From assembly GCA_035715725.1 (NCBI GenBank), contig DASTKT010000037.1:1-53789 (forward strand): a DNA stretch of 53,789 nt, given 5' to 3'. This document shows positions 40,151 through 49,629 of this stretch, in pieces (the stretch's first letter is position 1; every line of letters starts with the position of its first letter). The notes below the pieces were generated by a model, which did not search any database, had not been told where the DNA came from, and was given only the letters and a program-made list of their open reading frames with translations. The position numbers and the translations under genes were made by a program. This stretch comes from JADGGV01 sp035715725. Its GTDB lineage: Bacteria > Gemmatimonadota > Gemmatimonadetes > Longimicrobiales > RSA9.

Positions 40151-40274
40151 TTGAGCTCTTGCTGTTGTTCCGTCGCGGTTGGAGGGTTCGAGGGGATCGG
40201 GCGGGAGGCGTGAGGATCGAGACGCAAGAGCAGGAGCAGGAGCATGAGGGTTCCCCCGGAAACAGGAGGCCCCG

Positions 40275-41063
40275 ATGGCCGACGTCATCGACTACAAGAT
40301 CTACGGCGAGGAGCTCCAGGTCGTCGAGGTGGAGCTGGACCCGGGTGAGGGCGTGCGGGCCGAGGTCGGCACGATGCTGTACATGGAGGACGGCATCGAG
40401 ATGCAGACCGGCACGGGTGGCGGGCTCTTCCGCGGCTTCAAGCGGATGATCACCGGCTCGGGGTTCTTCATCAGCACGTTCGCGAACGTCGGCAACGCGA
40501 AGAGCCGGGCCGGGTTCGCGGCGCCGTACCCCGGCAAGGTCGTTCCCCTCGACCTGGGCGAGCTGGGCGGCCGCTTCATCTGCCAGAAGGACGCGTTCCT
40601 CTGCGCGGCGAGCGGGACCGAGATCGAGGTCGCGTTCACGAAGCGGCTGGGCGCCGGCCTGTTCGGCGGCGAAGGGTTCATCCTCCAAAGGCTGGAGGGT
40701 GACGGGCTCGCCTTCCTGCATGCGGGCGGCACGATCCTGAAGCGGGAGCTCTACGCCGGCGAGCGCCTGCGCGTGGACACGGGGTGCATCGTGGGGTTCG
40801 CTCCGACGGTCGACTACGACATCCAGTTCGTGGGCGGGTTCAAGAACGCTCTCTTCGGCGGCGAGGGGCTGTTCCTGGCGACGCTGCGGGGGCCGGGCCT
40901 GGTCTACCTCCAGAGCCTGCCGTTCTCGCGGCTCGCGGACCGGATCATCGCGGCGGCGAATTTCGGCAACCGGGACGAGCGGCGGCGCGGGCTGGGCAGC
41001 CTCGGCGGCGCGGCCATCGGCGGCGCGATCCTGGGCGACCTGCTCGGCGGCAACGACGGATGA
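40275..41063 (+). CDS. AIM24 / TIGR00266 family protein
   Basis: A 262-residue beta-rich protein of the AIM24 (TIGR00266) family. Seen: repeated strands with FGGEGFILQRLEGDG and FGGEGLFLATLRGPG, the two halves of a double-stranded beta-prism, and GTMLYMEDGIEMQT at the start. The Gly-rich C-terminus (GSLGGAAIGGAILGDLLGG) looks like a membrane-interacting tail. Function is not established in bacteria; yeast AIM24 is a mitochondrial membrane protein. It sits between the carboxylase beta and biotin carboxylase genes and overlaps the latter (TGATG). Confidence 0.88.
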   Translation: MADVIDYKIYGEELQVVEVELDPGEGVRAEVGTMLYMEDGIEMQTGTGGGLFRGFKRMITGSGFFISTFANVGNAKSRAGFAAPYPGKVVPLDLGELGGRFICQKDAFLCAASGTEIEVAFTKRLGAGLFGGEGFILQRLEGDGLAFLHAGGTILKRELYAGERLRVDTGCIVGFAPTVDYDIQFVGGFKNALFGGEGLFLATLRGPGLVYLQSLPFSRLADRIIAAANFGNRDERRRGLGSLGGAAIGGAILGDLLGGNDG

Positions 41064-42553
41064 TCCGCAAGGTCCTCGTCGCGAACCGCGGCGAGATCGC
41101 GCTGCGGGTCATCCGGGCGTGTCACGAGCTGGGGATGGAGGCGGTGGCCGTCTTCTCGGACGCCGACCGCCTGGCGCCGCACGTGCTGGCCGCGGACGAA
41201 GCCTACCCGATCGGCCCGCCGCCGTCGTCGCAGAGCTACCTGCGGATCGACGCGCTCGTGGACGTGGCGGTCCGCGCCGGGTGCGACGCCGTGCACCCCG
41301 GCTACGGGTTCCTGGCCGAGCGCGCGCCGTTCGCGGAGGCGGTCGAGGCGGCGGGGCTCGTGTTCGTCGGGCCTTCGCCCGCGGCGATCCTCGCGATGGG
41401 CGACAAGACCGAGGCGCGGCGGCGCATGATCGCCGCCGGCGTGCCCGTCGTCCCGGGGACGGCCGAGGCGCTCCCGGGCGTGGCGGACGCCGCGGCCGCG
41501 GCCGCGGACATCGGCTACCCCGTGCTGCTCAAGGCCGCGGCGGGCGGCGGCGGGAAGGGGATGCGGGTCGTGAGCCGGCCGGAGGAGCTGGGCGCGGCGT
41601 TCGAGGCGGCGTCGCAGGAGGCGGTGCGCGCCTTCGGCGACGGCAGCGTCTACCTCGAGAAGTACCTGGAAGGGCCGCGGCACATCGAGATCCAGGTGCT
41701 GGCCGACACGCACGGCAACACGCTCTCCCTGGGCGAGCGCGAGTGCTCGATCCAGCGGCGGCACCAGAAGATGGTGGAGGAGGCGCCGTCGCCCGCGATC
41801 ACGCCGGAGCTGCGCCGGCGCATGGGGGATGCCGCCGTCGCCGCGGCGGCCGCGGTCGGATACCGCAACGCCGGGACGATCGAGTTCCTCTACCAGGAGG
41901 GCGAGTTCTACTTCCTGGAAATGAACACCCGCATCCAGGTCGAGCACCCGGTCACCGAGATGGTCACCGGCCTCGACCTCGTGCAGTGGCAGCTCCGGAT
42001 CGCGTGCGGCGAGCGGCTGCCGCTCCGCCAGGACGAGATCGCGCTGCGCGGCCACGCGATCGAGTGCCGCATCACGAGCGAGGACCCCGCGAACGGGTTC
42101 CTGCCGTCCACCGGCCGGATCGAGCTGCTCGACGTGCCGGGTGGTCCGGGCGTGCGCTGGGACGGTGGGATCGAGGAGGGCTACGAGGTCTCGCTCTACT
42201 ACGATCCGATGCTCGCGAAGCTGATCGTGCACGCGCCCGACCGGCCCACTGCGATCGATCGGATGCGGCGTGCGCTCTCCGAGCTCCGGGTGGTGGGCGT
42301 GGAGACGAGCGCCCCGTTCCACCGGCGGGTCATGGAGGAGCCGGACTTCCGCGCCGGCACGCTCGACATCCGCTACCTGGAGAAGCACCCGGAGCTGCTC
42401 GCGCCGCCCACGGACGGCGAGGAGCTGCGGGCCGCGGCGCTCGCCGCCGCGCTGCTCGAGGAGGAGTTGCGCCAGCGGCGGGCGGTGCGGCGCATCGCGG
42501 GAGATGGCGCGGGAGCGGCGCCGAGCCGCTGGCGCGGGCTGGGCTGGCGCTGA
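41060..42553 (+). CDS. Biotin carboxylase subunit of acyl-CoA carboxylase
   Basis: A 497-residue ATP-grasp enzyme that carboxylates biotin. Seen: KVLVANRGEIALRVIRACHE, HPGYGFLAERAPFAEA, the glycine-rich ATP loop KAAAGGGGKGMRVV, ERECSIQRRHQKMVEEAPSP, and FLEMNTRIQVEHPVTEMVTG with the catalytic residues, then ECRITSEDPANGFLPS. There is no fused biotin domain; that is encoded at 45468. The tail (LRQRRAVRRIAGDGAG) is basic. Confidence 0.95.
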   Translation: MIRKVLVANRGEIALRVIRACHELGMEAVAVFSDADRLAPHVLAADEAYPIGPPPSSQSYLRIDALVDVAVRAGCDAVHPGYGFLAERAPFAEAVEAAGLVFVGPSPAAILAMGDKTEARRRMIAAGVPVVPGTAEALPGVADAAAAAADIGYPVLLKAAAGGGGKGMRVVSRPEELGAAFEAASQEAVRAFGDGSVYLEKYLEGPRHIEIQVLADTHGNTLSLGERECSIQRRHQKMVEEAPSPAITPELRRRMGDAAVAAAAAVGYRNAGTIEFLYQEGEFYFLEMNTRIQVEHPVTEMVTGLDLVQWQLRIACGERLPLRQDEIALRGHAIECRITSEDPANGFLPSTGRIELLDVPGGPGVRWDGGIEEGYEVSLYYDPMLAKLIVHAPDRPTAIDRMRRALSELRVVGVETSAPFHRRVMEEPDFRAGTLDIRYLEKHPELLAPPTDGEELRAAALAAALLEEELRQRRAVRRIAGDGAGAAPSRWRGLGWR

Positions 42554-42633
42554 GGCCGCGGCGTCGCGTTTCATGGACCGTTCGAATTCGGAAGGCCGGG
42601 CCGGGCTCTACCTCGGAAGCCCGAAATCCTGTC

Positions 42634-44028
42634 ATGCATAGACCTGGTAGGCTCTTGCGAGCCCTGACGGCGGCCGCCGCCGTGGCCGTGGCCGCTCCCG
42701 CGGCGGCACAGAAGCCCGGCGATGCCGCGACTGCGGCTTTCGCGGCCTCCGTCCGCAGCGCGCGCGCCGCCCTGCACGCGGACGCCGGCCGGCTCTGGGG
42801 CGCGCGGCTGGACACGCTGGACTGGCTCGGCGTGGCCGGGCCGACCGTCCATCTCACCCGGGACCCGGCCGTGCCGGGCTACCCCGCGGCCGGCGGGCTA
42901 TGGACCGGCCCGCTCCCCGCCGGGATCGCGCCGGCCAACACATCCGTCGAGTGGGCCGGCCGGCGCTGGGCGATGGTGCTGCTCCCCGCTCCGTCGGACT
43001 CCGCGGACGCCGTGCGGCTGCTGATCCACGAGGCGTCCCACGTCGCGCAGCCGTCGGTCCTGCCGGAGCCGGCGTACCAGGAGACCGCCGCCGGCGCCGC
43101 CCTGCTCGACGAGGAAGCCGGCCGGCTCTGGCTGCGTCTCGAGCTGCGGGCGCTGGCCGCCGCGCTGGAGGGCACGGGCCCGGCGCGCGCGCGCGCCGCG
43201 GCCCGGGCACTCCTGTTCCGCGCGCGGCGCTACCGGGAGGCCACGCCGGAAGAGCGGAGCCGCGAGACCGCGCTCGACGTCGTCGAGGGGCTCCCGGAGT
43301 ACACGGGCTGGAAGCTGACCGGCGGGCGCGCCGCGGACGTGGCCGCCGCGGTCCGCCGGGCCGACTCCGCCGCGTCGTACGTGCGCACGTTCGCGTACGT
43401 GACGGGCCCCGCCTACGGCTACCTGCTGGATGCCGTCTCCGGACCGGGCTGGCGGCGCAAGGCGCGCGGCGGCGGCGACCTGCAGCGCCTGCTCGCCGCC
43501 GCGCTGCCGGCCGGCCCGCCGGAGGTGGCGACGGCGCTTGCCGGCGGTGTGCTGGACGAGGCGGCGAGCCGGCGTCTCGACCGGGCGGCCGTGGAAGCGG
43601 GCCGCCGGTTCGGCGCGGACTCGATGCGCGCGTACGAGGCCGCCCGCGCCACCGCCCGCCGCGAGCGTGTTGCGCGGCTGCGCGCCGCGTTCGTGGACGG
43701 GCCGACGCTGCGGATCCGCCCGGGGGCGCTCCGTGTCTCGTTCGACCCCCGCAGCCAGGTGCCGCTCGCGGACGCCGGGACGGTGATGTCCGCGCTGCTC
43801 TGGAAGGGGGATGGCGGTGCCGAGCTACGCGCGCCGGACGGTGCGCTGGTCGTCCAGGACTGGAGCGAGCTGCGCGTGCCGCTCGGCAGCGTGACGCCCA
43901 CCGCGGGAGCGCTCGCGGCGCCGGTCGAATGGCAAGGCGCCGGCTGGGTATTGCGCCTTCCGGCCGGGTGGGTGCTGCGGCCGGCGCAGGGCTCCTGGGT
44001 GGCGGCGCCGCCGCCGAAGTCGCCGTAG
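42634..44028 (+). CDS. Secreted putative zinc metallopeptidase (HExxH)
   Basis: A 464-residue exported protein: signal peptide (LLRALTAAAAVAVAAPAAAQ), then LIHEASHVAQ with the zinc-binding HExxH at H132, E133 and H136. About 80 residues later is DVVEGLPEYTGW; E218 is placed to be the third ligand as in gluzincins. The C-terminal 180 residues hold beta-rich segments (RIRPGALRVSFDPRSQVPL). No family name is assigned. It lies between the biotin carboxylase and an RNA methyltransferase gene and has no clear role in either. The ribosome site is weak. Confidence 0.75.
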   Translation: MHRPGRLLRALTAAAAVAVAAPAAAQKPGDAATAAFAASVRSARAALHADAGRLWGARLDTLDWLGVAGPTVHLTRDPAVPGYPAAGGLWTGPLPAGIAPANTSVEWAGRRWAMVLLPAPSDSADAVRLLIHEASHVAQPSVLPEPAYQETAAGAALLDEEAGRLWLRLELRALAAALEGTGPARARAAARALLFRARRYREATPEERSRETALDVVEGLPEYTGWKLTGGRAADVAAAVRRADSAASYVRTFAYVTGPAYGYLLDAVSGPGWRRKARGGGDLQRLLAAALPAGPPEVATALAGGVLDEAASRRLDRAAVEAGRRFGADSMRAYEAARATARRERVARLRAAFVDGPTLRIRPGALRVSFDPRSQVPLADAGTVMSALLWKGDGGAELRAPDGALVVQDWSELRVPLGSVTPTAGALAAPVEWQGAGWVLRLPAGWVLRPAQGSWVAAPPPKSP

Positions 44029-44068
44029 CCGCGCGCCGTCAGCGGTTTCGGCGGCCCGCCCGGCGGGC

Positions 44069-44074
44069 TATCTT
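44069..44074 (+). promoter_or_regulatory. Possible -10 upstream of the methyltransferase
   Basis: TATCTT at 44069-44074 with a poor -35 (TTTCGG, 17-base spacer). Weak evidence; listed because the following gene has a TTG start and no clear ribosome site. Confidence 0.25.
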
Positions 44075-44140
44075 CTTGCGGCTCTGGCCCGGGGTTACGG
44101 CTCCGGGCCGATTCGTGCGCGCCAGCGGCGGGGGCGATCG

Positions 44141-45439
44141 TTGTCGAGGCGGAGCAGCGAGGACGTGGCCCGCGGGCCGGTGGTGCAAATCGGCGGGATC
44201 GCCGCGGGCGGCGCCGGCGTCGGCCGGCTGCCGGACGGGCGCGCCGTCTTCGTCCAGCGTACGGCGCCGGGGGAGGACGTGGAGGTGCGGGTCGTGGAGG
44301 AGAAGCGGCGCTGGGCGCGGGCCGAGCTGGTCCGCGTGCTCTCTCCCGCGCCCGACCGGCGGGCGGCGCCATGTCCGTACTACGCGCGCTGCGGCGGTTG
44401 CACGCTGGAGCACCTGGCGTACCCGGCGCAGCTTCGGGCCAAGGCCGGCATCGTCGCGGACGCGCTCCGTCGCATCGGCGGCATCCCCGTGGAGCCGCCG
44501 GAGGTCGTGGCCTCGCCGCGGGAGCTGCGCTACCGAAACCGCGTGTCGTTCACGCTGCTGCGGCTCGGGCGGGGTCGGGTGGTGGCGGGGTTTCACGAGA
44601 TCGACCACCCGGAGCGCGTGGTGGACATCGGCGCGGCGTGCCTCCTTCCGGAGGAGCCGATCGCGGAGACGTGGGGCCGGCTCCGGGAGGCGTGGGGCCC
44701 CGGCGCCGAGCGGCTCCCGGCCGGGCGGCGGCTGCGCTTGACGCTGCGGGGCTCCACGGCCGGGGAGGTGGCGCTGGTCGTCGAGGGCGGGGACAGCGCG
44801 GGCCGGCCGGAGGAGCTGCTGGCGGCGGTGCCGGGGCTCAGCGCGATCTGGCATCTGCGGCCGGACCGCGAGCTGGTCCGCCTGGCGGGCCGCGCGTCCC
44901 TCGAGGACGAATGGCGCGAGGAGGACGTCGACGTCAGCGGGGCGGTGTTCCTCCAGGTGAACCGCGCGGCCGCGGAGCTGCTGGACGAGCACGTCGCGCG
45001 GACCGCGGGGGACGTGGCGGGGCGCCGGGTGGTGGACGCGTACTGCGGCGTCGGGCTGCACGCGCGGCGGCTGGCCCGCGGCGGCGCCGCCGTCGTCGGG
45101 ATCGAGCTGGACCGCGCCGCCGTGGAGGAGGCCCGCCGGACGGCGCCGCCCGGGGCCACGTTCGTCGCCGGGCGGGTCGAGGAGGAGCTGCCCCGGGCGC
45201 TCCCCGCCGAGCTCGTGATCCTGAACCCGCCGCGCGGCGGGCTGGACCCGGCGGTGCCGGTGGCGCTCGCGGCCGATCCGCCGGCGCGGCTGATCTACGT
45301 GAGCTGCGACCCGGCCACGCTGGCGCGGGACCTGGCGCGGCTCGCCGGGAGCTTCGGCGTCGAGTCGGTGAGATGCTTCGACCTGTTCCCGCAGACCGCG
45401 CACGTCGAGACGGTCGTGGCGCTGCGGCGGGCCTCATGA
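44141..45439 (+). CDS. TrmA/RlmD-family RNA uridine-C5 methyltransferase
   Basis: A 432-residue SAM-dependent enzyme methylating a uridine in tRNA or rRNA. A TRAM-like domain is first (VQIGGIAAGGAGVGRLPDGR). An iron-sulfur Cys cluster follows at C78, C84 and C87 (CPYYARCGGC), with a later Cys in DIGAACLLP. The Rossmann fold has DAYCGVGLHARRLA, and the catalytic Cys is in VSCDPATLARDL with the base Glu in TAHVETVVALRR. The start is TTG 44141 with no strong ribosome site. It falls between genes of the propionate pathway, an unlinked function. Confidence 0.92.
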   Translation: MSRRSSEDVARGPVVQIGGIAAGGAGVGRLPDGRAVFVQRTAPGEDVEVRVVEEKRRWARAELVRVLSPAPDRRAAPCPYYARCGGCTLEHLAYPAQLRAKAGIVADALRRIGGIPVEPPEVVASPRELRYRNRVSFTLLRLGRGRVVAGFHEIDHPERVVDIGAACLLPEEPIAETWGRLREAWGPGAERLPAGRRLRLTLRGSTAGEVALVVEGGDSAGRPEELLAAVPGLSAIWHLRPDRELVRLAGRASLEDEWREEDVDVSGAVFLQVNRAAAELLDEHVARTAGDVAGRRVVDAYCGVGLHARRLARGGAAVVGIELDRAAVEEARRTAPPGATFVAGRVEEELPRALPAELVILNPPRGGLDPAVPVALAADPPARLIYVSCDPATLARDLARLAGSFGVESVRCFDLFPQTAHVETVVALRRAS

Positions 45440-45467
45440 GCGTGCAAAGGCAGGAGCCGGAGAAGGC

Positions 45468-45992
45468 ATGCGCTATTACGTGACGATCGGCGACCGGACC
45501 GTCGAGGTGGACCTGACGGGGCCGCGGCCACGCGTCGACGGCGTCGAGGTCGAGGCCGACCTCGTCGCGCTTCCGGGCACGCCGGTACGGCACCTGCTCC
45601 TGGATGGACGCTCCTACGCGCTGGTGGCGCGCGCCGGCGAGGCCCGCGGCGCGTGGGACGTGCACCTGGACGGCCGGCGCTTCGCGCCGGAGGTCGTGGA
45701 CGAGCGGACGCGGGCCATCCGCGCGATGACCGGGAAGGGCGCGGTGGCGCAGGGACCCCGGCCCGTGCGCGCGCCGATGCCGGGGCTCGTCACCCGCGTG
45801 GACGTGGCCGTGGGGCAGGCGGTGCAGGCGGGGCAGGGCGTGCTGGTCATCGAGGCGATGAAGATGCAGAACGAGCTGCGCGCCGACGCCGGCGGGACCG
45901 TCGTCCGGATCCTGGTCGAGGCCGGGCAGGCGGTGGAGAAGGGCGCGGTGCTCGTGGAGTTCGAGGCGGCGACGTCGCCGGCGGAACCGTGA
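45468..45992 (+). CDS. Biotin carrier (BCCP-like) subunit
   Basis: A 174-residue biotinyl-carrier protein of an acyl-CoA carboxylase. The C-terminal biotinyl domain has VRAPMPGLVTRVDVAVGQAV and VIEAMKMQNEL, with K132 as the biotin site. The first 90 residues are a beta-rich linker/BT-like region (YYVTIGDRTVEVDL) that may dock to the carboxylase subunits encoded upstream. It is separated from them by two unrelated genes, and is followed by the mutase. Confidence 0.93.
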   Translation: MRYYVTIGDRTVEVDLTGPRPRVDGVEVEADLVALPGTPVRHLLLDGRSYALVARAGEARGAWDVHLDGRRFAPEVVDERTRAIRAMTGKGAVAQGPRPVRAPMPGLVTRVDVAVGQAVQAGQGVLVIEAMKMQNELRADAGGTVVRILVEAGQAVEKGAVLVEFEAATSPAEP

Positions 45993-46017
45993 GCGGACCA
46001 CAGGCAGGGTGACACGC

Positions 46018-47622
46018 ATGGCGACGCGGGAGCCGAGCACGCCCGGGGCCGGCGAGGCGGCCGTCCGGACGACGAGCGGCGTCGAGGTGAGGCCGGTCTA
46101 CACGCCGGCCGACGTCGACCTCGACTACGCCCGGGACCTCGGCGCGCCCGGCGAGTTCCCGTTCACCCGCGGTGTCTATCCGACGATGTACCGCGGCCGC
46201 CTCTGGACCATGCGGCAGTACGCCGGCTTCGGCACCGCGGAGGAGACGAACCGGCGCTACCGCTACCTGCTCGAGCACGGGCAGACCGGGCTGAGCGTGG
46301 CGTTCGACCTGCCCACCCAGATGGGCTACGACTCGGACGCGGCGATGTCGGCGGGCGAGGTCGGGCGGGTCGGCGTGGCCATCGACACGCTGGAGGACAT
46401 GCGGGCGCTCTTCGACGGCATCCCGCTGGAGAAGGTCTCCGTGTCGATGACGATCAACGCGACGGCGGCGATCCTGCTGGCGCTGTACGTGGCGCTGGCC
46501 GACGAGCGCGGCGTGTCGAGGGACCGGCTCTCCGGCACCGTGCAGAACGACATCCTGAAGGAGTACATCGCCCGGGGAACGTACATCTATCCGGTCGAGC
46601 CGAGCCTGCGCCTGGTCACGGACCTCTTCGCATTCTCGGCCGCGGAGGTGCCGCGCTGGAACACGATCTCGATCAGCGGCTACCACATCCGCGAAGCGGG
46701 CGCCACGGCGGCGCAGGAGATCGCATTCACGTTCGCGGATGCGCTCGAGTACGTCGAGCGGGCGCTCGCGCGCGGGCTCGCGCTGGAGACGTTCGCACCG
46801 CGCCTGTCGTTCTTCTTCGCCGCCCACAGCGACCTGCTCGAGGAGGTGGCGAAGTTCCGGGCGGCGCGCCGGCTGTGGGCGCGCCTCATGCGCGAGCGCT
46901 ACGACGCCTCCGACGACGCGGCCCGCCTGCGCTTCCACACGCAGACCGGCGGCGTCACGCTGACCGCGCAGCAGCCGCTGAACAATGTGGTGCGCGTCGC
47001 CATGCAGGCGCTCTCGGCGGTGCTCGGTGGGACGCAGTCGCTGCACACGAACGGCTACGACGAGGCGCTGGCGCTCCCGACCGAGGAGGCAGCGAAGCTC
47101 GCACTGCGCACGCAGCAGGTCATCGCGCACGAGTCGGGCGTCACGCGCACGGTCGATCCGCTGGCCGGCAGCTACTACGTCGAGGCGCTGACCGACGCGC
47201 TCGAGGCGAAGGCGCGCGAGTACCTGGCGCGCGTGGACGAGCTCGGCGGGGCGGCCCGCGCGATCGGCTACTTCCAGGAGGAGATCCACCGCGCCGCCTA
47301 CGAGCACCAGCTCGCGGTGGAGGCCGGCGAGCGCGTGATCGTGGGCGTGAACGCGTTCATCGAGGAGGAGCCGCCGCCGCCCGTGCCGCAGCCCGACTAC
47401 CGGGCGCTGGAGGCGGCGCAGCGCCGCCGGCTCGCGGCGGTGAAGGAGCGGCGCGACGCGGCCGCCGTCGAAGCGGCGCTCGCCGCCGTGCGCGCGGCCG
47501 CGCGCGGCGATGCGAACCTGCTGCCGCCCATCGTGGCCGCGGTCAAGGCGATGGCGACGCTGGGCGAGATCAGCGACGCGCTCCGGGCCGAGTGGGGCGT
47601 CTATTCCGGAGTAGCGGGGTAG
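46018..47622 (+). CDS. Methylmalonyl-CoA mutase large subunit (no B12 domain)
   Basis: A 534-residue TIM-barrel catalytic subunit that rearranges methylmalonyl-CoA to succinyl-CoA with adenosylcobalamin. Seen: FPFTRGVYPTMYRGRLWTMR, the CoA-binding FDLPTQMGYDSD, SVSMTINATA, GTVQNDILKEYIARGTYIYP, ISISGYHIREAG, HTQTGGVTLTAQQPLNNVVR and GGTQSLHTNGYDEAL. The chain ends before the usual C-terminal cobalamin-binding domain, so a separate small subunit is needed. It is not in this window. ATG 46018 is preferred over GTG 46009. Confidence 0.95.
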   Translation: MATREPSTPGAGEAAVRTTSGVEVRPVYTPADVDLDYARDLGAPGEFPFTRGVYPTMYRGRLWTMRQYAGFGTAEETNRRYRYLLEHGQTGLSVAFDLPTQMGYDSDAAMSAGEVGRVGVAIDTLEDMRALFDGIPLEKVSVSMTINATAAILLALYVALADERGVSRDRLSGTVQNDILKEYIARGTYIYPVEPSLRLVTDLFAFSAAEVPRWNTISISGYHIREAGATAAQEIAFTFADALEYVERALARGLALETFAPRLSFFFAAHSDLLEEVAKFRAARRLWARLMRERYDASDDAARLRFHTQTGGVTLTAQQPLNNVVRVAMQALSAVLGGTQSLHTNGYDEALALPTEEAAKLALRTQQVIAHESGVTRTVDPLAGSYYVEALTDALEAKAREYLARVDELGGAARAIGYFQEEIHRAAYEHQLAVEAGERVIVGVNAFIEEEPPPPVPQPDYRALEAAQRRRLAAVKERRDAAAVEAALAAVRAAARGDANLLPPIVAAVKAMATLGEISDALRAEWGVYSGVAG

Positions 47623-47674
47623 ATTGGGAGAGGGTAACATTCCGCGGATCAGCACGAACGAGTGACGCACGGCG

Positions 47675-47947
47675 ATGCCAACGTACGAGTACCGCTGCCC
47701 GAACGGGCACGAGTTCGAGGAGTTCCAGCGCATGAGCGACCCGCCCGTGGCGAAGTGCCCGGTGTGCGGCGCCGATGCGCAGCGCCAGCTCTCGGCCGGC
47801 GCCGGGCTCCTGTTCAAGGGGTCGGGCTTCTACATCACCGATTACCGCAGCGACAGCTACAAGAAGGCCGCGGAGTCGGAGTCGAAGCCGGCGAAGTCCG
47901 AATCGAAGAGCGACGGCGGCTCCAAGGCCTCCGCGGGCGGCGAATGA
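47675..47947 (+). CDS. FmdB-family zinc-ribbon regulator
   Basis: A 90-residue protein. The N-terminus is MPTYEYRCPNGHEFEEFQRM and a second knuckle is KCPVCGADAQRQL. The first knuckle is CxxxH rather than the usual CxxC. LLFKGSGFYITDY matches the conserved FmdB tail. The last 35 residues are a charged Lys/Ser/Glu-rich disordered tail. The stop overlaps the argS ATG. FmdB proteins are putative zinc-binding regulators; the target is unknown. Confidence 0.92.
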   Translation: MPTYEYRCPNGHEFEEFQRMSDPPVAKCPVCGADAQRQLSAGAGLLFKGSGFYITDYRSDSYKKAAESESKPAKSESKSDGGSKASAGGE

Positions 47948-49629
47948 GCCCGGCGGATCAGCTACGCGCGCGCCTCGAGCGCGTCGCGGCGGAGCTGGGC
48001 GCGGAGGGCGTGGAGGTCCAGCTCGAGCGGCCGCGCAAGCCGGAGCACGGCGACCTGGCCACGAACCTGGCCATGGTGCTCGCCGGCCGGCTCCGCCGCC
48101 CGCCGCGCCAGATCGCGGAGGAGATCGTCTCGCGCCTCGGCCTCGAGGGCGCCGGCGTGTCGTCGGCCGAGGTGGCCGGCGCCGGCTTCATCAACTTCCG
48201 CCTCGCGGGCGAGGTGCTGCAGGCGCAGCTCGAGCGCATCCTGCGCGAGGACCGCGCGTTCGGCCGCAGCGAGCCGGAGGATCGGCTCCGCATCCAGGTC
48301 GAGTTCGTCTCCGCCAATCCCACCGGCCCCCTCCACGTGGCCCACGGCCGCGGCGCCGCGCTGGGCGATGCGATCGCCTCGCTGCTGCGCTGGACCGGCC
48401 ACGACGTCGAGCGGGAGTTCTACATCAACGACGCGGGCGTGCAGATCCAGCGCCTCGGCGAGTCGCTGGACGCGCGCTGGCGCCAGCTCATGGGCGAGGA
48501 CGCGCAGATCCCCGAGGGCGGCTACCACGGCGCATACCTGGTGGACATGGCGCGGGAGGTCGACGGCGCGGCCCACGACCGGCTCGCGGCCATGGCGCCG
48601 GATGAGCGCGTCACGTTCCTGAGGAACTGGGCGGTCGAGCACCTGGAGGCGGAGCAGGACGAGACGCTGCGGGACTTCCGCGTTCAGATGGACAGCTACT
48701 TCCCCGAGACGCGCATCTACGCGGAGAACCGGATCCCCGAGACGCTGCACGAGCTCGCGGAGCGCGGCCTGACGTACGAGTCCGAGGGCGCGCTCTGGCT
48801 CCGCACGACCGCGTTCGGCGACGACAAGGACCGCGTGCTCGTGAAGAGCGACGGCACGTACACGTACTTCACGCCGGACATCGCCTACCACCGCGAAAAG
48901 GCGCGGCGCGGCTTCCAGCACGCCATCGACATCTGGGGCGCGGACCACCACGGCTACGTGCCGCGCATGAAGGCGGCGCTGTCGGCGCTGGGACACCCGG
49001 ACTTCCTCGACGCCGAGATCGTCCAGATGGTGCGCATCATGCGCGGCGGCGAGGAGGTCAAGATCAGCAAGCGGGCGGGCGAGTTCGTCACGCTGCGGGA
49101 GCTCTTCGAGGAGACCGGCGTGGACGTGGCGCGCTACTTCTTCCTCATGCGCCGCGGCGACACGCAGATGATCTTCGACCTGGACCTGGCGCTCGACCAA
49201 TCGGAGAAGAACCCCGTCTACAAGGTGCAGTACGCGCACGCCCGGATGATGAGCATCTTCCGCAAGGCGGGCGTGGACCCCGCCTCGGCCGACGCCGGGA
49301 GCGCCAACCTCTCGCTGCTGCGGGAGCCGGTGGAGGGTGACCTGATCAAGCAGCTCGCCGTCTTCCCGGAGGTGGTGGCCCGCGCCGCCGAGGCGCGCGC
49401 GCCCCACGTGATCTGCGACTACCTGGAGGACACCGCGGGGATGGTCAACTCCTGGTACCACGCCGGCAACCCGAGCCGGAACCCGGAGCTGGCGGTGCTC
49501 GTGCCGGACCCCGAGCTGAGGCGCGCGCGGCTCGCGCTGGCGCGGGCGATCCAGATCGTGCTCCGCAACGGCCTCGAGCTCCTCGGGCTCACCGCCCCGG
49601 AGCGCATGCAGCGAGAGGAGAGCGCATGA
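47944..49629 (+). CDS. argS: Arginyl-tRNA synthetase
   Basis: A 561-residue class I synthetase. Seen: an N-terminal additional domain (EVQLERPRKPEHGDLATNLAM), VEFVSANPTGPLHVAHGRGAA where HVAHG stands for the HIGH motif, YINDAGVQIQRLGESL, and KISKRAG in place of KMSKS. The C-terminal anticodon-binding domain has VQYAHARMMSIFRKAG. Overlaps fmdB by ATGA and the kinase gene at its end. Confidence 0.96.
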   Translation: MSPADQLRARLERVAAELGAEGVEVQLERPRKPEHGDLATNLAMVLAGRLRRPPRQIAEEIVSRLGLEGAGVSSAEVAGAGFINFRLAGEVLQAQLERILREDRAFGRSEPEDRLRIQVEFVSANPTGPLHVAHGRGAALGDAIASLLRWTGHDVEREFYINDAGVQIQRLGESLDARWRQLMGEDAQIPEGGYHGAYLVDMAREVDGAAHDRLAAMAPDERVTFLRNWAVEHLEAEQDETLRDFRVQMDSYFPETRIYAENRIPETLHELAERGLTYESEGALWLRTTAFGDDKDRVLVKSDGTYTYFTPDIAYHREKARRGFQHAIDIWGADHHGYVPRMKAALSALGHPDFLDAEIVQMVRIMRGGEEVKISKRAGEFVTLRELFEETGVDVARYFFLMRRGDTQMIFDLDLALDQSEKNPVYKVQYAHARMMSIFRKAGVDPASADAGSANLSLLREPVEGDLIKQLAVFPEVVARAAEARAPHVICDYLEDTAGMVNSWYHAGNPSRNPELAVLVPDPELRRARLALARAIQIVLRNGLELLGLTAPERMQREESA

